Below are positions 45,465 through 54,651 of a stretch of 64,000 bases of DNA, piece by piece. A program made the position numbers and the translations under genes. Numbering within the stretch: the stretch's first letter is position 1; each line of letters starts with the position of its first letter. Source of the DNA: Marinobacter sp. ANT_B65. Lineage in GTDB: Bacteria; Pseudomonadota; Gammaproteobacteria; Pseudomonadales; Oleiphilaceae. The notes beneath the pieces are model-generated. The model was not told the origin of the DNA, searched no databases, and worked only from the letters and a program-made list of their open reading frames with translations. The stretch lies in the NCBI RefSeq assembly GCF_002407605.1, contig NZ_NXGV01000001.1, positions 618,895 to 682,894 of the forward strand, written 5' to 3'.

Positions 45465-46031
45465 ATGCCTAGAGCAAATGAAATCAAGAAGAATTCTGCG
45501 GTTGAATATGAAGGCCGGGTTTATTTCGTAAAAGACATCGAGCGCTCTGTTCCTCAGGGGCGGGCCGGTGGCAGTCTTTATCGCATGCGTATGTACGATG
45601 TGGTCTCAGGAGCCAAGATCGACGAGACGTTCAAGGACTCCGATATGCTGAACCTCGCAGATCTTGTGCGCAGGCCAGCAGCCTTTTCCTATTCTGACGG
45701 TGATGAATATGTCTTCATGGATAGCGAAGACTTCACTCAATACAGTCTGAGCCGTGAAGCAATTGCAGATGAGTTGCTATTTATCACTGAAGACACTCAG
45801 GGCGTTATGGTGATTCTGGTCAGCGACGCGCCTGTAGCCCTGGCACTCCCGCCAACTGTAGAACTTGATATTGAGGAAACAGATCCTTCCGTAAAGGGGG
45901 GCTCAGCAACAGCTCGTACCAAACCCGCAAAAATGAAAACCGGGTTGGTGATTCAGGTTCCCGAGCATATTTCCACTGGCGACCGCATCAAAATCAATGT
46001 TGAGGAGCGTAAGTTTCTTAGCCGCGCCTGA
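45465..46031 (+). CDS. efpL: Elongation factor P-like protein EfpL (YeiP)
   Basis: A 188-residue three-domain EF-P paralogue that helps ribosomes through difficult peptide stretches. Starts [26 protein letters not shown], with the EfpL loop [16 protein letters not shown], where an Arg takes the place of the modified Lys of EF-P; domain III ends with [21 protein letters not shown]. Length is normal. Followed after 30 bp by an MFS gene with which it may share a transcript. Confidence 0.93.
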   Translation: MPRANEIKKNSAVEYEGRVYFVKDIERSVPQGRAGGSLYRMRMYDVVSGAKIDETFKDSDMLNLADLVRRPAAFSYSDGDEYVFMDSEDFTQYSLSREAIADELLFITEDTQGVMVILVSDAPVALALPPTVELDIEETDPSVKGGSATARTKPAKMKTGLVIQVPEHISTGDRIKINVEERKFLSRA

Positions 46032-46061
46032 TCTGACGTTGCTCTGAGTTAGGGAAGCCCC

Positions 46062-47234
46062 GTGAAAACAATAGAAACAATAAGGGTGCTGGTGGCCAGC
46101 GTGATCACTGTAATGGTCACGGTCGGGGTCGCACGGTTCTCATACACGCCAATGATTCCTGAAATGATGGAAGCGCTTGGGCTGAGTCAGTCCGTAGTAG
46201 GCATGCTCGCGACAGTGAACTATGCCGGCTACCTTACGGGGGCGCTTCTTATCACCCGGATCAGCGATCTTGATCTCAAGGTAAAGCTGTATCAGCTTGG
46301 ACTTGTTGTGGCGGTTGTCTCTACGGTTCTCATGGGGTACACCACCGAGATATGGTTGTGGTTTGTCCTGCGTTTTGTTTCCGGCCTGAGCACGTCTGCA
46401 GGTATGCTGCTTGGTGCGGGCCTGTTGATGAGCTGGCTGATCAAAAACAACGAGAAATCCGAACTTGGTGTTTTCTTTTCGGGTATCGGGTTGGGGATTG
46501 TTCTTACGGCAGTTCTCGCGGAGCTGATCAAAGGATCCTTCAGCTGGGATCAGCAATGGGTGATATACGGGCTTGTGGGGCTGGCGTTGCTGGTTCCCGT
46601 CTGGCGCTGGATGCCGGATTATCGTACCAGTGCCTTGCCGCGGACCGGAAGCGCTTCGGCCAGTGATGAGCGAAGCCATTTTGTCGTAATTTTGCAGTTG
46701 GCCTATTTCTGTGCCGGAGTAGGGTATGTGGTAACGGCGACTTTCCTGGTGGCCATTGCCGAGTCCATACCGACTCTCACTGGCCATGGCTGGCTGATCT
46801 GGCTTGTTGCTGGCCTTTCAGCCACACCGGCCTGCTGGCTTTGGGATGTGTTCACACGCCGGTGGGGGCAGTGGACGGCCCTTTACCTGGCCTATTCGCT
46901 TAATGCGGTCAGTATCCTGATGCTGATCATCAACACGAGCATGTTCAGTGTCATGCTCAGCGCCATCATTTATGGTGCCAGCTTTATAGGCATCGTCAGC
47001 ATGATGCTGGCGATGGTTGGGCGGGAGTTTCCGGAAAATCCTTCCCGGCCCATGAGCCGGCTCACCTTCAGCTATGGTATCGCCCAGATGCTGGCGCCCG
47101 CTGTTGTGGGGTATCTGGCTGATGTTGAGGGTAACTACACAAATGGCCTGTGGCTTACATTATTGGTGATGGCGCTTGGTGTATGGGTGCTTCATCTTGC
47201 ACGCCAGACCAAGAACAAGGAAGCGGAGCAGTAG
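46062..47234 (+). CDS. MFS transporter, YbfB/YjiJ type
   Basis: A 390-residue twelve-segment transporter of the MFS_4/YbfB class: VGVARFSYTPMIPEMM at the first loop, ATVNYAGYLTGALL in segment 2, and LMGYTTEIWLWFVLRFVSGLSTSAG. Substrate unknown. It starts with GTG 46062 (AGGGAAG before it) and ends 3 bp before the next gene, so the two are coupled. Confidence 0.85.
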   Translation: MKTIETIRVLVASVITVMVTVGVARFSYTPMIPEMMEALGLSQSVVGMLATVNYAGYLTGALLITRISDLDLKVKLYQLGLVVAVVSTVLMGYTTEIWLWFVLRFVSGLSTSAGMLLGAGLLMSWLIKNNEKSELGVFFSGIGLGIVLTAVLAELIKGSFSWDQQWVIYGLVGLALLVPVWRWMPDYRTSALPRTGSASASDERSHFVVILQLAYFCAGVGYVVTATFLVAIAESIPTLTGHGWLIWLVAGLSATPACWLWDVFTRRWGQWTALYLAYSLNAVSILMLIINTSMFSVMLSAIIYGASFIGIVSMMLAMVGREFPENPSRPMSRLTFSYGIAQMLAPAVVGYLADVEGNYTNGLWLTLLVMALGVWVLHLARQTKNKEAEQ

Positions 47235-47237
47235 TTC

Positions 47238-48020
47238 ATGTCGATATCAGAAGGTGCGCAGCACTATGTCCTGATGCTGATTCCCAGTCTTTTGCGGGAT
47301 ATTGAAAAGCTGGGGCTGCGGCGAATTATTCGCACCTCTGATTTTTCTGAGCAGGAAGTAACGGCTCTGTATTTCAAGTTTGTGTCTGCCAAGCGTGTAC
47401 TACCGGACGATCCGCTCGCAATCGGGCCTGCCGACTGGGAACACCTGCTCCATTGCGTGCGCGTGATGAGTTCGCTGGTGAGCCTGGCGACGACTGAAGA
47501 CCTGGAAAGAGCTCGCGAGGCGGCGATCCGCCGTTATCTGCCTCATGCAAAAGAAAGCCTGAATAATGAATATGAGCAGATGCGCAGCGAGGGCAAAGTG
47601 GACTTCCGGCTCGCGGGTCTTCTGCGCGGAGGCCATGCGCCGGAAAACTCTGGTCAGGTTTGTCTGGAGGCTATCAGGCGCGAGCGGGAGCAGCGCGTCG
47701 AATCCATTAAATGTCTGAGTGCCGAGCATCTGACAGATCATGAAGCCTTTGTGGTGGAAGCTGCCAGAACTTACGTGCTGGCCCGCATCGATGATGCGCC
47801 AGAAGATTTTGGTATTCTGGATCTGGTTATCCGCCTTCTTGATTTGCTGCGGCTGGTGCTCGTTCTGGAGGCCCGTTCGATTGGCGGTGCCAGTGCAGTG
47901 TCGTCTAACTTCACGGTAGAAAATATTGTGCTTGGTATCGGCAATGCGCTTTACCGGAGTGAACTTGGCCTGCACCTGTCTACTCTGGGGCTGGCCCGGG
48001 TTAACAACCAGGCTCCTTAG
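47238..48020 (+). CDS. Unknown helical protein following the MFS gene
   Basis: I do not recognise this 260-residue protein. It is soluble or peripherally bound, mostly helical, with a hydrophobic stretch near 200-215 (LDLVIRLLDLLRLVLVLEAR) that may be an amphipathic helix. No catalytic motif is visible. ATG 47238 is 3 bp after the MFS stop. Its last codons overlap the convergent putR gene by 4 bp. Confidence 0.6.
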   Translation: MSISEGAQHYVLMLIPSLLRDIEKLGLRRIIRTSDFSEQEVTALYFKFVSAKRVLPDDPLAIGPADWEHLLHCVRVMSSLVSLATTEDLERAREAAIRRYLPHAKESLNNEYEQMRSEGKVDFRLAGLLRGGHAPENSGQVCLEAIRREREQRVESIKCLSAEHLTDHEAFVVEAARTYVLARIDDAPEDFGILDLVIRLLDLLRLVLVLEARSIGGASAVSSNFTVENIVLGIGNALYRSELGLHLSTLGLARVNNQAP

Positions 48021-48469
48021 AGCCCCGCATCTTTTACGCTTTCCATTACTACAAACGTACTCGTTTGCAGCACATGGGGCAGTGCTGAAATCTGTTCACC
48101 CAATACCTGCCTGTATTCTGCCATGTTGCGTGTCCGCACCTTCATCAGGTAATCGAAATTGGCGGCCATCATGTGGCACTGCTCAATCGCGGCAATCTGT
48201 TTGACGGCCTTGTTGAAGGCCTTCAACGCATCGCTGCTGGTATCACTCAGGGTCACCTGCGCGAAAGCAATGTGGCTTTGCCCCAGTTTGGTCTGATTCA
48301 CCAGCACCGTGTAACCCGTAATGAACCCTTGCTCCTCAAGCCGCCGCATGCGTACCTGACACGGAGTTTTCGAGAGGCCTACACGAGAGGCAAGGTCGGT
48401 GATCGTGATCCGCGCATTCTTCTGTAATTCACGAATAATTGAGTGATCGATTCGGTCGAGTTCGTTCAT
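48017..48469 (-). CDS. putR: Lrp/AsnC regulator, probable PutR
   Basis: A 150-residue Lrp-type regulator: helix-turn-helix LDRIDHSIIRELQKNARITITDLASRVGLSKTP and a ligand-binding RAM domain (SALPHVLQTSTFVVMESVKD at the end). It is divergent from putA, the usual place of the proline-responsive activator PutR in species whose PutA lacks a DNA-binding domain, as here. ATG 48469 chosen; the longer start at 48562 would add a basic leader. The 343-bp shared region contains a perfect 20-bp inverted repeat. Confidence 0.85.
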   Translation of the reverse strand: MNELDRIDHSIIRELQKNARITITDLASRVGLSKTPCQVRMRRLEEQGFITGYTVLVNQTKLGQSHIAFAQVTLSDTSSDALKAFNKAVKQIAAIEQCHMMAANFDYLMKVRTRNMAEYRQVLGEQISALPHVLQTSTFVVMESVKDAGL

Positions 48470-48638
48470 GGTCTGGAGCCTTATACCTTTTTCGTACCTG
48501 ATTTTTCCTGCTATTCCGGTTCTGAACTCCCGGCAAAGCCTGAGTTTGTTACTTTTGGGCAAGTCATCGATATGGACGCTATGCTTTAGATTGTAAGCGC
48601 CAGACGCTACAGGGTTTTCGATTGGTACAGGTTGATGA

Positions 48639-48658
48639 TTAAGGTCATTTTACCTTAA
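48639..48658. promoter_or_regulatory. Inverted repeat in the putR-putA promoter region
   Basis: TTAAGGT, 6 bases, ACCTTAA: arms are exact complements, overall 20 bp, in AT-rich sequence 155 bp before putA and 170 bp before putR. A dimeric Lrp-type binding site would fit. Surrounding 48600-48780 is AT-rich and should hold the promoters. Confidence 0.45.
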
Positions 48659-48812
48659 GGGGCGTTATTGAGAAGGGTTTTTGTTGATTATTGTAGATTA
48701 ATAAAGCCGTAATGGTATGCGATATGGGATTTTATAGTGAAACTGACTTTGTCGTTGTAGGTAGAATGCGAAAAAGGCAAACAACTGAGCAAACAACCGA
48801 GAGAGTGCAGCT

Positions 48813-51800
48813 ATGTTAGCGCAGCAATCAGTGACTCCCGAAATTTCTGAAAGCCGGCAGGCGATTCGTGATTATTATCTCGAAGATGAACATAAAGTGA
48901 TTCATGAGTTGATTGCTGACGCTCGGTTGTCCCGCGAAGAGCGTGAAGCAATATCCGCCAGGGCCGCAGACCTGGTGCGTAGCGTTCGTGCAAACGCGAA
49001 ATCCACGATCATGGAAAAGTTCCTTGCGGAATATGGCCTCACCACCAAAGAGGGTGTTGCGTTAATGTGCCTGGCAGAGGCGCTGTTGCGTGTGCCGGAT
49101 AACACAACCATTCATGCTCTGATTGAAGACAAGATTACCTCCGGTAACTGGAGTGCTCACGTTGGCAAGGCGACGTCATCGTTTATCAATTCCACAACCG
49201 TTGCGCTGTTGATGACGAGCAACCTGTTGAAAGATTCTGAGCGTCACACGATAGGGGATACGTTGCGAAAGCTGGTCAAGCGCCTTGGTGAGCCGGTGGT
49301 TCGCACAGTTGCAGGCCAGGCCATGAAGGAAATGGGACGGCAGTTTGTTCTGGGCCGTAACATCGAAGAGGCACAGAGTGAAGCCAGCTCCTATATGGCC
49401 AAGGGGTACACCTATTCGTACGACATGCTTGGCGAAGCCGCACGTACAGATGCCGATGCCCGTCGTTATTTTGAATCCTATTCCAATGCCATCGATAGCA
49501 TTGCCAAAAACTGCAAAGGCGATGTTCGGAAAAATCCGGGGATTTCCGTCAAACTCTCTGCACTACTGGCCCGTTACGAGTATGGCCAAAAAGAACGAGT
49601 GATGACCGAGCTGTTACCCCGGGCCCTGAAGCTGGCCAAAAAAGCAGCGGCGGCGAATATGGGGTTCAATATTGATGCCGAGGAACAGGATCGCCTCGAT
49701 CTGTCTCTGGATGTCATTGAAGGCCTTCTGTCTGATCCGGAGCTTGCAGGCTGGGACGGCTTTGGCGTGGTTGTTCAGGCTTTCGCCAAACGCGCTTCCC
49801 ATACCATTGACTGGTTGTACGCACTCTCCGAAAAGCTCGATCGCCGTATCATGATTCGCCTGGTGAAGGGCGCTTACTGGGATGCTGAGATCAAGCGCGC
49901 CCAGGTAATGGGGTTGACTGATTTCCCGGTGTTTACGCGTAAGGCGTGCAGTGATGTTTCCTACCTTTCATGCGCCAGGAAGCTTGTGCGCATGAGCGAT
50001 CGTATATACCCGCAGTTTGCTACACATAACGCCCATTCTGTTTCTGCAATTCTGGAACTGGCCAAAAGTGCTGGTCTGAAAAATTACGAGTTCCAGCGTC
50101 TTCATGGTATGGGAGAATCGCTGCATAACCAGGTTCTCGAAGAGAGCGGTGTTCCCTGCAGAATATACGCGCCTGTTGGCAAACATAGCGATCTGCTGGC
50201 TTATCTTGTACGCCGGTTGCTTGAAAACGGAGCTAACAGTTCCTTTGTTAACCAGATTGTAGACACGAGCATAACTCCTGAAGACATTGCCAGGGATCCC
50301 ATTGATGTCGTTCAGGAGCTGGGTGACAACCTTTCCAGCAAACTCATTGTTCGCCCGGAGAACCTTTTTGGGGCCAATCGCCGTAACTCCAAAGGATGGG
50401 ATATTACCGATCCGGTGACGGTAGAGAGAGTCAATGAGGGCCGTGGGGAATTTCGCAGCTATCGTTGGGTGGGTGGCCCGCTCATTGCTGCGGATATCAA
50501 GGGTACTGAAGTGCTGGAAGTCAGGAACCCGGCGAATCCAGACGATCTGGTCGGGCATATTACCCAGGCTGATGAAGCTGATGTGTCTGCCGCTATTGGC
50601 GCCGCACAGCAAGGTTTTACAAGCTGGTCCGCTGTGCCGGTGGAAGAGCGCGCAGCCTGTGTTCGTAAAGTTGGGGACCTGCTGGAGGAAAACTCCCATG
50701 AGCTGTTTGCTCTGACAACCCGGGAAGCGGGTAAATCCCTGCTGGATGCCATTGCTGAAATTCGCGAGGCTGTAGATTTTTCACAGTTCTACGCTAATGA
50801 AGCCCTGCGCTACAAAGACAGCGGTGAAGCCCGCGGTGTTATCTGCTGTATTTCACCCTGGAACTTCCCGCTGGCAATCTTTGCCGGCCAGATCCTTGCC
50901 AACCTGGCTGCGGGCAACGTAGTTGTTGCCAAACCAGCGGAGCAAACGTCGCTCCTGGCCGCTCGTGCTGTTGAACTGATGCACGAAGCCGGGATCCCCA
51001 AAGACGCGATACAGCTTCTGCCAGGCTCCGGCGCTACAGTGGGAACCGCACTCACTTCTGACTCCCGGGTAGCTGGTGTGTGCTTCACTGGTTCTACCGC
51101 CACTGCCCAGCGTATCAACAAGGTTATGGCAGAAAACATGGCTCCGGATGCACCATTGGTGGCTGAAACCGGTGGCCTGAACGCCATGATTGTTGATTCA
51201 ACGGCCCTGCCTGAGCAGGTAGTCCGGGATGTGCTGGCTTCATCATTCCAGAGCGCTGGCCAGCGTTGTTCGGCGCTGCGCATGCTGTATGTGCAAACGG
51301 ATATTGCTGACCACTTGCTGGAAATGCTCTACGGCGCCATGGAGGAGCTTGGGATTGGTGATCCCTGGGCACTTTCCACAGACGTGGGCCCGGTCATTGA
51401 CGAAGCAGCGCGGAAAAAGATCGCAGATCACTGTGAGATGTTTGAACAAAAAGGCCTCCTGCTCAAAAAACTTCCCGTGCCGGAAAAAGGCCTGTTTGTC
51501 TCACCCGCTGTGCTGAAAGTCAGCGGAATAGAAGATATGGAAGAAGAAATTTTCGGGCCGGTACTGCACGTGGCGACCTTTGAGGCCAAAGACATCGATA
51601 AGGTTGTCGATTCGATAAACGCCAAAGGCTACGGGCTGACGTTCGGTATCCATAGCCGGGTTGATAATCGGGTGGACCGGATCTCAAGCCGCATCAAGGT
51701 TGGCAATACTTATGTTAACCGCAACCAGATTGGTGCGATCGTCGGATCTCAGCCGTTTGGTGGTGAGGGCCTTTCCGGAACTGGCCCCAAGGCTGGTGGT

Positions 51801-52442
51801 CCGCAGTATGTTCGTCGTTTCCTCAAAGGCGCTGCAGCTGAGCGCCCGGCTGATCCCGGTAGTAAAGCGATCGATGGCAAGAAGCTGGAAGAGCTGATCG
51901 GCAGTCTGGATAAACGCAAAGTTCTCGCCCCGGAAGCAAGAATAGAAGCCCTGGAGCCGGTTTTCGGTATGGTTCCCGAGCCGTTGGATGCCCATACCGA
52001 AGAATTGCCGGGGCCAACGGGTGAGCTTAACAGACTATCCAATCACGCCCGCGGACTCGTATTGTGCCTTGGGCCGGATAAAGAAACAGCATTGGCACAG
52101 GCGGCCATGGCATTGTCCCAGGGCAACAAGGCAGTGGTTATAGCTCCGGGCATTACTGACACTGTGAGCCGCGCTGAGAAAGCCGGGCTGCCAGTCGTGG
52201 GAACTGAAGGCAACCTTGAGCCGGACGCACTGGCCACGGCGAGAGGCTTTGAAGCAGTGGTAAGCTGCGCTGAACAGCCACTCCTGAAAAAGTACCGCCT
52301 GGCTCTGGCCAGGCGTGATGGAGCCTTACTACCGCTGATTACCGAACACACTCTTGATCAGCGTTATGTGATTGAGCGTCATCTTTGTGTGGATACAACT
52401 GCAGCGGGAGGCAATGCCAGTCTTATTGCAGCATCGGAGTAA
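48813..52442 (+). CDS. putA: Bifunctional proline dehydrogenase / pyrroline-5-carboxylate dehydrogenase
   Basis: Oxidises proline to glutamate in two steps. The 1209-residue protein has no N-terminal ribbon-helix-helix DNA-binding domain (compare E. coli PutA), so it is enzyme only and control should come from PutR. Proline dehydrogenase barrel about 190-480 (RLVKGAYWDAEIKRAQ, FATHNAHSV, RIYAPVGKHSDLLAYLVRRLLENGANSSFV); aldehyde dehydrogenase domain about 540-1000 with Glu785 (VAETGGLNAM) and Cys819 (SAGQRCSALR); C-terminal remnant ALDH-like domain to the end. A conserved flap fills the space between active sites. ATG 48813 with GAGAG before it. Confidence 0.95.
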   Translation: MLAQQSVTPEISESRQAIRDYYLEDEHKVIHELIADARLSREEREAISARAADLVRSVRANAKSTIMEKFLAEYGLTTKEGVALMCLAEALLRVPDNTTIHALIEDKITSGNWSAHVGKATSSFINSTTVALLMTSNLLKDSERHTIGDTLRKLVKRLGEPVVRTVAGQAMKEMGRQFVLGRNIEEAQSEASSYMAKGYTYSYDMLGEAARTDADARRYFESYSNAIDSIAKNCKGDVRKNPGISVKLSALLARYEYGQKERVMTELLPRALKLAKKAAAANMGFNIDAEEQDRLDLSLDVIEGLLSDPELAGWDGFGVVVQAFAKRASHTIDWLYALSEKLDRRIMIRLVKGAYWDAEIKRAQVMGLTDFPVFTRKACSDVSYLSCARKLVRMSDRIYPQFATHNAHSVSAILELAKSAGLKNYEFQRLHGMGESLHNQVLEESGVPCRIYAPVGKHSDLLAYLVRRLLENGANSSFVNQIVDTSITPEDIARDPIDVVQELGDNLSSKLIVRPENLFGANRRNSKGWDITDPVTVERVNEGRGEFRSYRWVGGPLIAADIKGTEVLEVRNPANPDDLVGHITQADEADVSAAIGAAQQGFTSWSAVPVEERAACVRKVGDLLEENSHELFALTTREAGKSLLDAIAEIREAVDFSQFYANEALRYKDSGEARGVICCISPWNFPLAIFAGQILANLAAGNVVVAKPAEQTSLLAARAVELMHEAGIPKDAIQLLPGSGATVGTALTSDSRVAGVCFTGSTATAQRINKVMAENMAPDAPLVAETGGLNAMIVDSTALPEQVVRDVLASSFQSAGQRCSALRMLYVQTDIADHLLEMLYGAMEELGIGDPWALSTDVGPVIDEAARKKIADHCEMFEQKGLLLKKLPVPEKGLFVSPAVLKVSGIEDMEEEIFGPVLHVATFEAKDIDKVVDSINAKGYGLTFGIHSRVDNRVDRISSRIKVGNTYVNRNQIGAIVGSQPFGGEGLSGTGPKAGGPQYVRRFLKGAAAERPADPGSKAIDGKKLEELIGSLDKRKVLAPEARIEALEPVFGMVPEPLDAHTEELPGPTGELNRLSNHARGLVLCLGPDKETALAQAAMALSQGNKAVVIAPGITDTVSRAEKAGLPVVGTEGNLEPDALATARGFEAVVSCAEQPLLKKYRLALARRDGALLPLITEHTLDQRYVIERHLCVDTTAAGGNASLIAASE

Positions 52443-52449
52443 AGCGGAC

Positions 52450-52469
52450 TGCCCCAGGGATGGGGCGGT
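52450..52469 (+). terminator. Weak terminator after putA
   Basis: CTGCCCC and GGGGCGG pair over 7 bp (one T-G), followed by TTT. It lies between the putA stop and the convergent lytic transglycosylase gene and may serve both. Confidence 0.45.
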
Positions 52470-52476
52470 TTACTGA

Positions 52477-53166
52477 TCAGTTACCGGCATACCGTTCACG
52501 CAGTATGTCTACTCGCTCAACGTAAGCTTTGGTTTCAGCATAGGGAGGGACTCCGCCGTAACGGCTGACGGCTCCCGGGCCAGCGTTATAGGCTGCGGTT
52601 GCAAGCCGGGTATCACCCTTGAAGCGCTTCAGCATTTTCGCCAGGTAGGTAACCCCTCCACGGATGTTGTCTGCTGCTACCATGGCATTCTGGACACCAA
52701 CTTCCAGAGCCGTTCCCGGCATCAGTTGCATAAGCCCCTGCGCACCCACTGGAGATACTGCTTTCTCGTTGAATGCAGATTCTGCATGAATTACCGCGCG
52801 TACCAGCGCGGGGTCAACGCCATGCTCTTCGGCTGCAGTTTTGATTTCTGTGTCGTAGCGGCCAGAGAACAGTGGTGTTGTCCTCCAGTTAACACTAGAG
52901 TCCGGGTTGCAGGCGTAGCAGTAGAAGCTGATGACGTCGAAATCTGCTACAGAAGGCCGGGTTCCGCTGTAAGCAACAATGCCGTTATCGTCTTTGTAGC
53001 GGAACACAGTCTCGTTTTTGCTGGAGGCGCGCCCCGAGTTGTTGCTCTTAACGTTGGTATATTCAACGCTCCCATCAGGGTGCACTATTCTCTTGATGCT
53101 ATCTGCCGTAGCCGGCGTAGAGAGCCAGATCAATAAAGTCAGTGCGATATATCGGGGGCGTATCAT
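52477..53166 (-). CDS. Periplasmic lytic transglycosylase (SLT domain)
   Basis: A 229-residue secreted protein: signal peptide to about residue 21 (TPATA), a stretch with DUF4124-like flavour (HPDGSVEYTNV, GIVAYSG), and an SLT goose-lysozyme-like domain (about 110-229) with catalytic Glu in RAVIHAESAFNEKAVSPVGAQGLMQLMPGTA and NIRGGVTYL, AAYNAGPGAV. Cleaves peptidoglycan strands. It is preceded by a GTGAG-like weak ribosome site. Confidence 0.88.
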   Translation of the reverse strand: MIRPRYIALTLLIWLSTPATADSIKRIVHPDGSVEYTNVKSNNSGRASSKNETVFRYKDDNGIVAYSGTRPSVADFDVISFYCYACNPDSSVNWRTTPLFSGRYDTEIKTAAEEHGVDPALVRAVIHAESAFNEKAVSPVGAQGLMQLMPGTALEVGVQNAMVAADNIRGGVTYLAKMLKRFKGDTRLATAAYNAGPGAVSRYGGVPPYAETKAYVERVDILRERYAGN

Positions 53167-53300
53167 TTGTGACTCACGGAAAGCTCAATCTCAACAGTCG
53201 TGTTGCTGCGCATTCTAAACGCAGGCTGTTGAAATTATACGGCGTCACCGCACAGAAATGACATTATGTCTTGTCGGAGAAATGTTACCGGGAAGGGCAG

Positions 53301-53327
53301 GCCCGGGCATGTCGCAGATGCCCGGGC
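53301..53327. repeat. Perfect 10-bp inverted repeat downstream of the DUF1328 gene
   Basis: GCCCGGGCAT, 7 bases, ATGCCCGGGC. It lies 30 bp after the DUF1328 stop on the minus strand and could act as a terminator hairpin, though no U-tract follows on either strand. Confidence 0.5.
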
Positions 53328-53356
53328 TGAAACACTGCTTTGCTTCACACAAAGTG

Positions 53357-53533
53357 CTAGATTTTGGGCCCCCGTCCGCGTAATGCATTGGCGACCAGAG
53401 AAATTACAAGCAGAACGAGAAAGATAAAGAAAAGTACTTTGGCGATGCCTGCCGCTGTTCCGGCAATGCCCCCAAAACCAAGGACACCCGCAATAATAGC
53501 GACGATAAAGCAAACTACAGCCCAATAAAGCAT
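53357..53533 (-). CDS. DUF1328 (UPF0391/YtjA) small membrane protein
   Basis: A 58-residue protein with two membrane segments, [16 protein letters not shown] and [16 protein letters not shown], matching the YtjA/UPF0391 family. GGAGGAAAG lies 5 bases before the ATG. Members are often stress-induced. The 249-bp region upstream is AT-rich and probably carries its promoter and that of the convergently-placed coiled-coil gene. Confidence 0.85.
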   Translation of the reverse strand: MLYWAVVCFIVAIIAGVLGFGGIAGTAAGIAKVLFFIFLVLLVISLVANALRGRGPKI

Positions 53534-53782
53534 AATCTTTCCTCCTTAACTGGATTCCATTTCAACGTGGCACACGCGACGTCAATGCACAAATTCCAGC
53601 TATGCCAGCAACACGCTCAGGGCAGTTTTTTACTGTTTTTTTGATTTTTAAAGTTTTGTTTTTATTGATATAAGTCGACTTTATTGACAGCTAGTTACAC
53701 TTTTATAAGGTAAGCTCAAAGCCGTGATATTGTAATCGTTGCGCTACTGCTATTCTTGAAGAGTGCAGCCTAGGAGTAATTT

Positions 53783-54259
53783 ATGGTCCTTAAGCATACA
53801 ATCGGTGTTCTGTTTGCTCTGGTTTCCTGCGCGTTTACAGCGCCTCTGCAGGCAGAATCAACTGATTCGGCGGTAGAAAGGCTCAGGCAGGAAAGCCAGG
53901 AGCTTGGCGAGGCATTGCGGGAATACGGTGTGGACCAGAAGGACCAGGCAGAAGACTCAATTAACCGGACGCTCACCGCACTTGATAAGCGGATTGCCGA
54001 GCTTGAGCAAGAGCTTTCGGAAAACTGGGATGATATGAGCAATACTGCGCGGGAACGCTCGCAGGATAGCCTGGCCTCTTTGCGCGAACAGCGCGAGCGG
54101 GTTCAGGGCTGGTATAACGAGCTCAAGGCGAGCTCTGCGTCAGCATGGGAACGGGCCAGGAAAGGCTTCTCGGACGCGTATGAAACACTTTCCGAACAGT
54201 GGAATGAAACTGAGCGGGATTTGACCCTTGATGATTACAAAAAATCTGAAAGTATCTGA
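53783..54259 (+). CDS. Secreted coiled-coil protein, stress-response type
   Basis: A 158-residue protein with a signal peptide (cleaved near QAES, residue 25) and then a long coiled coil (about 28-120) of charged heptads. Looks like the sll1863-type stress-response proteins, but the name is a guess. TAGGAGT precedes the ATG. Follows a promoter region of 249 bp that is AT-rich (TTTTTATTGATATAAGTCG). Confidence 0.6.
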   Translation: MVLKHTIGVLFALVSCAFTAPLQAESTDSAVERLRQESQELGEALREYGVDQKDQAEDSINRTLTALDKRIAELEQELSENWDDMSNTARERSQDSLASLREQRERVQGWYNELKASSASAWERARKGFSDAYETLSEQWNETERDLTLDDYKKSESI

Positions 54260-54285
54260 CCACTAAAAACATACAAGGAATCACA

Positions 54286-54522
54286 ATGCCATTTTCTCCA
54301 GATCATATTGCCGAGCTTAACCTGCTGTCACAGTTTGAATCCTCCTCTGGCCAGGCAGGTATCAAAGTGCACCGGCACGATGCGGCGCCCGAAACCGTTG
54401 AGGCCGCAGAGCGGCTTTTTGCCAAAGGCCTGATTACCCGGGATGACGGCGGCTACCTCACACCTCTTGGCAGCGAGGCTGTGGAGTTGACCCAGAAGCT
54501 ACAATCCATAATCACAAGCTGA
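54286..54522 (+). CDS. TIGR02647-family small protein
   Basis: A 78-residue soluble protein starting MPFSPDHIAELNLLSQFESSS, with GIKVHRHDAAPETVEAAERLFAKGLITRDDGGYLTPLG, which fits the conserved family TIGR02647 of gammaproteobacteria. Function unknown; a winged-helix-like fold is possible. AAGGAA before the ATG; 26 bp after the coiled-coil gene. Confidence 0.75.
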   Translation: MPFSPDHIAELNLLSQFESSSGQAGIKVHRHDAAPETVEAAERLFAKGLITRDDGGYLTPLGSEAVELTQKLQSIITS

Positions 54523-54651
54523 TTGCGCACTTGTTCTGATTCCCGGTGCCATCTGTAATGGTTGTCAGGTCGGGTGTCTGTATCTGTTCCGCATGCAAGT
54601 TGGACTCTAAACTGACTGACGTTTCAGATACCTGACCCCGGCAGCTTCCTT

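Noticed and set aside
49968..50699. 243-codon minus frame within putA
   Set aside because: Antisense shadow of putA.
53301..53327. Inverted repeat as a sure terminator
   Set aside because: Perfect stem but no U-tract on either strand; kept only as a repeat.
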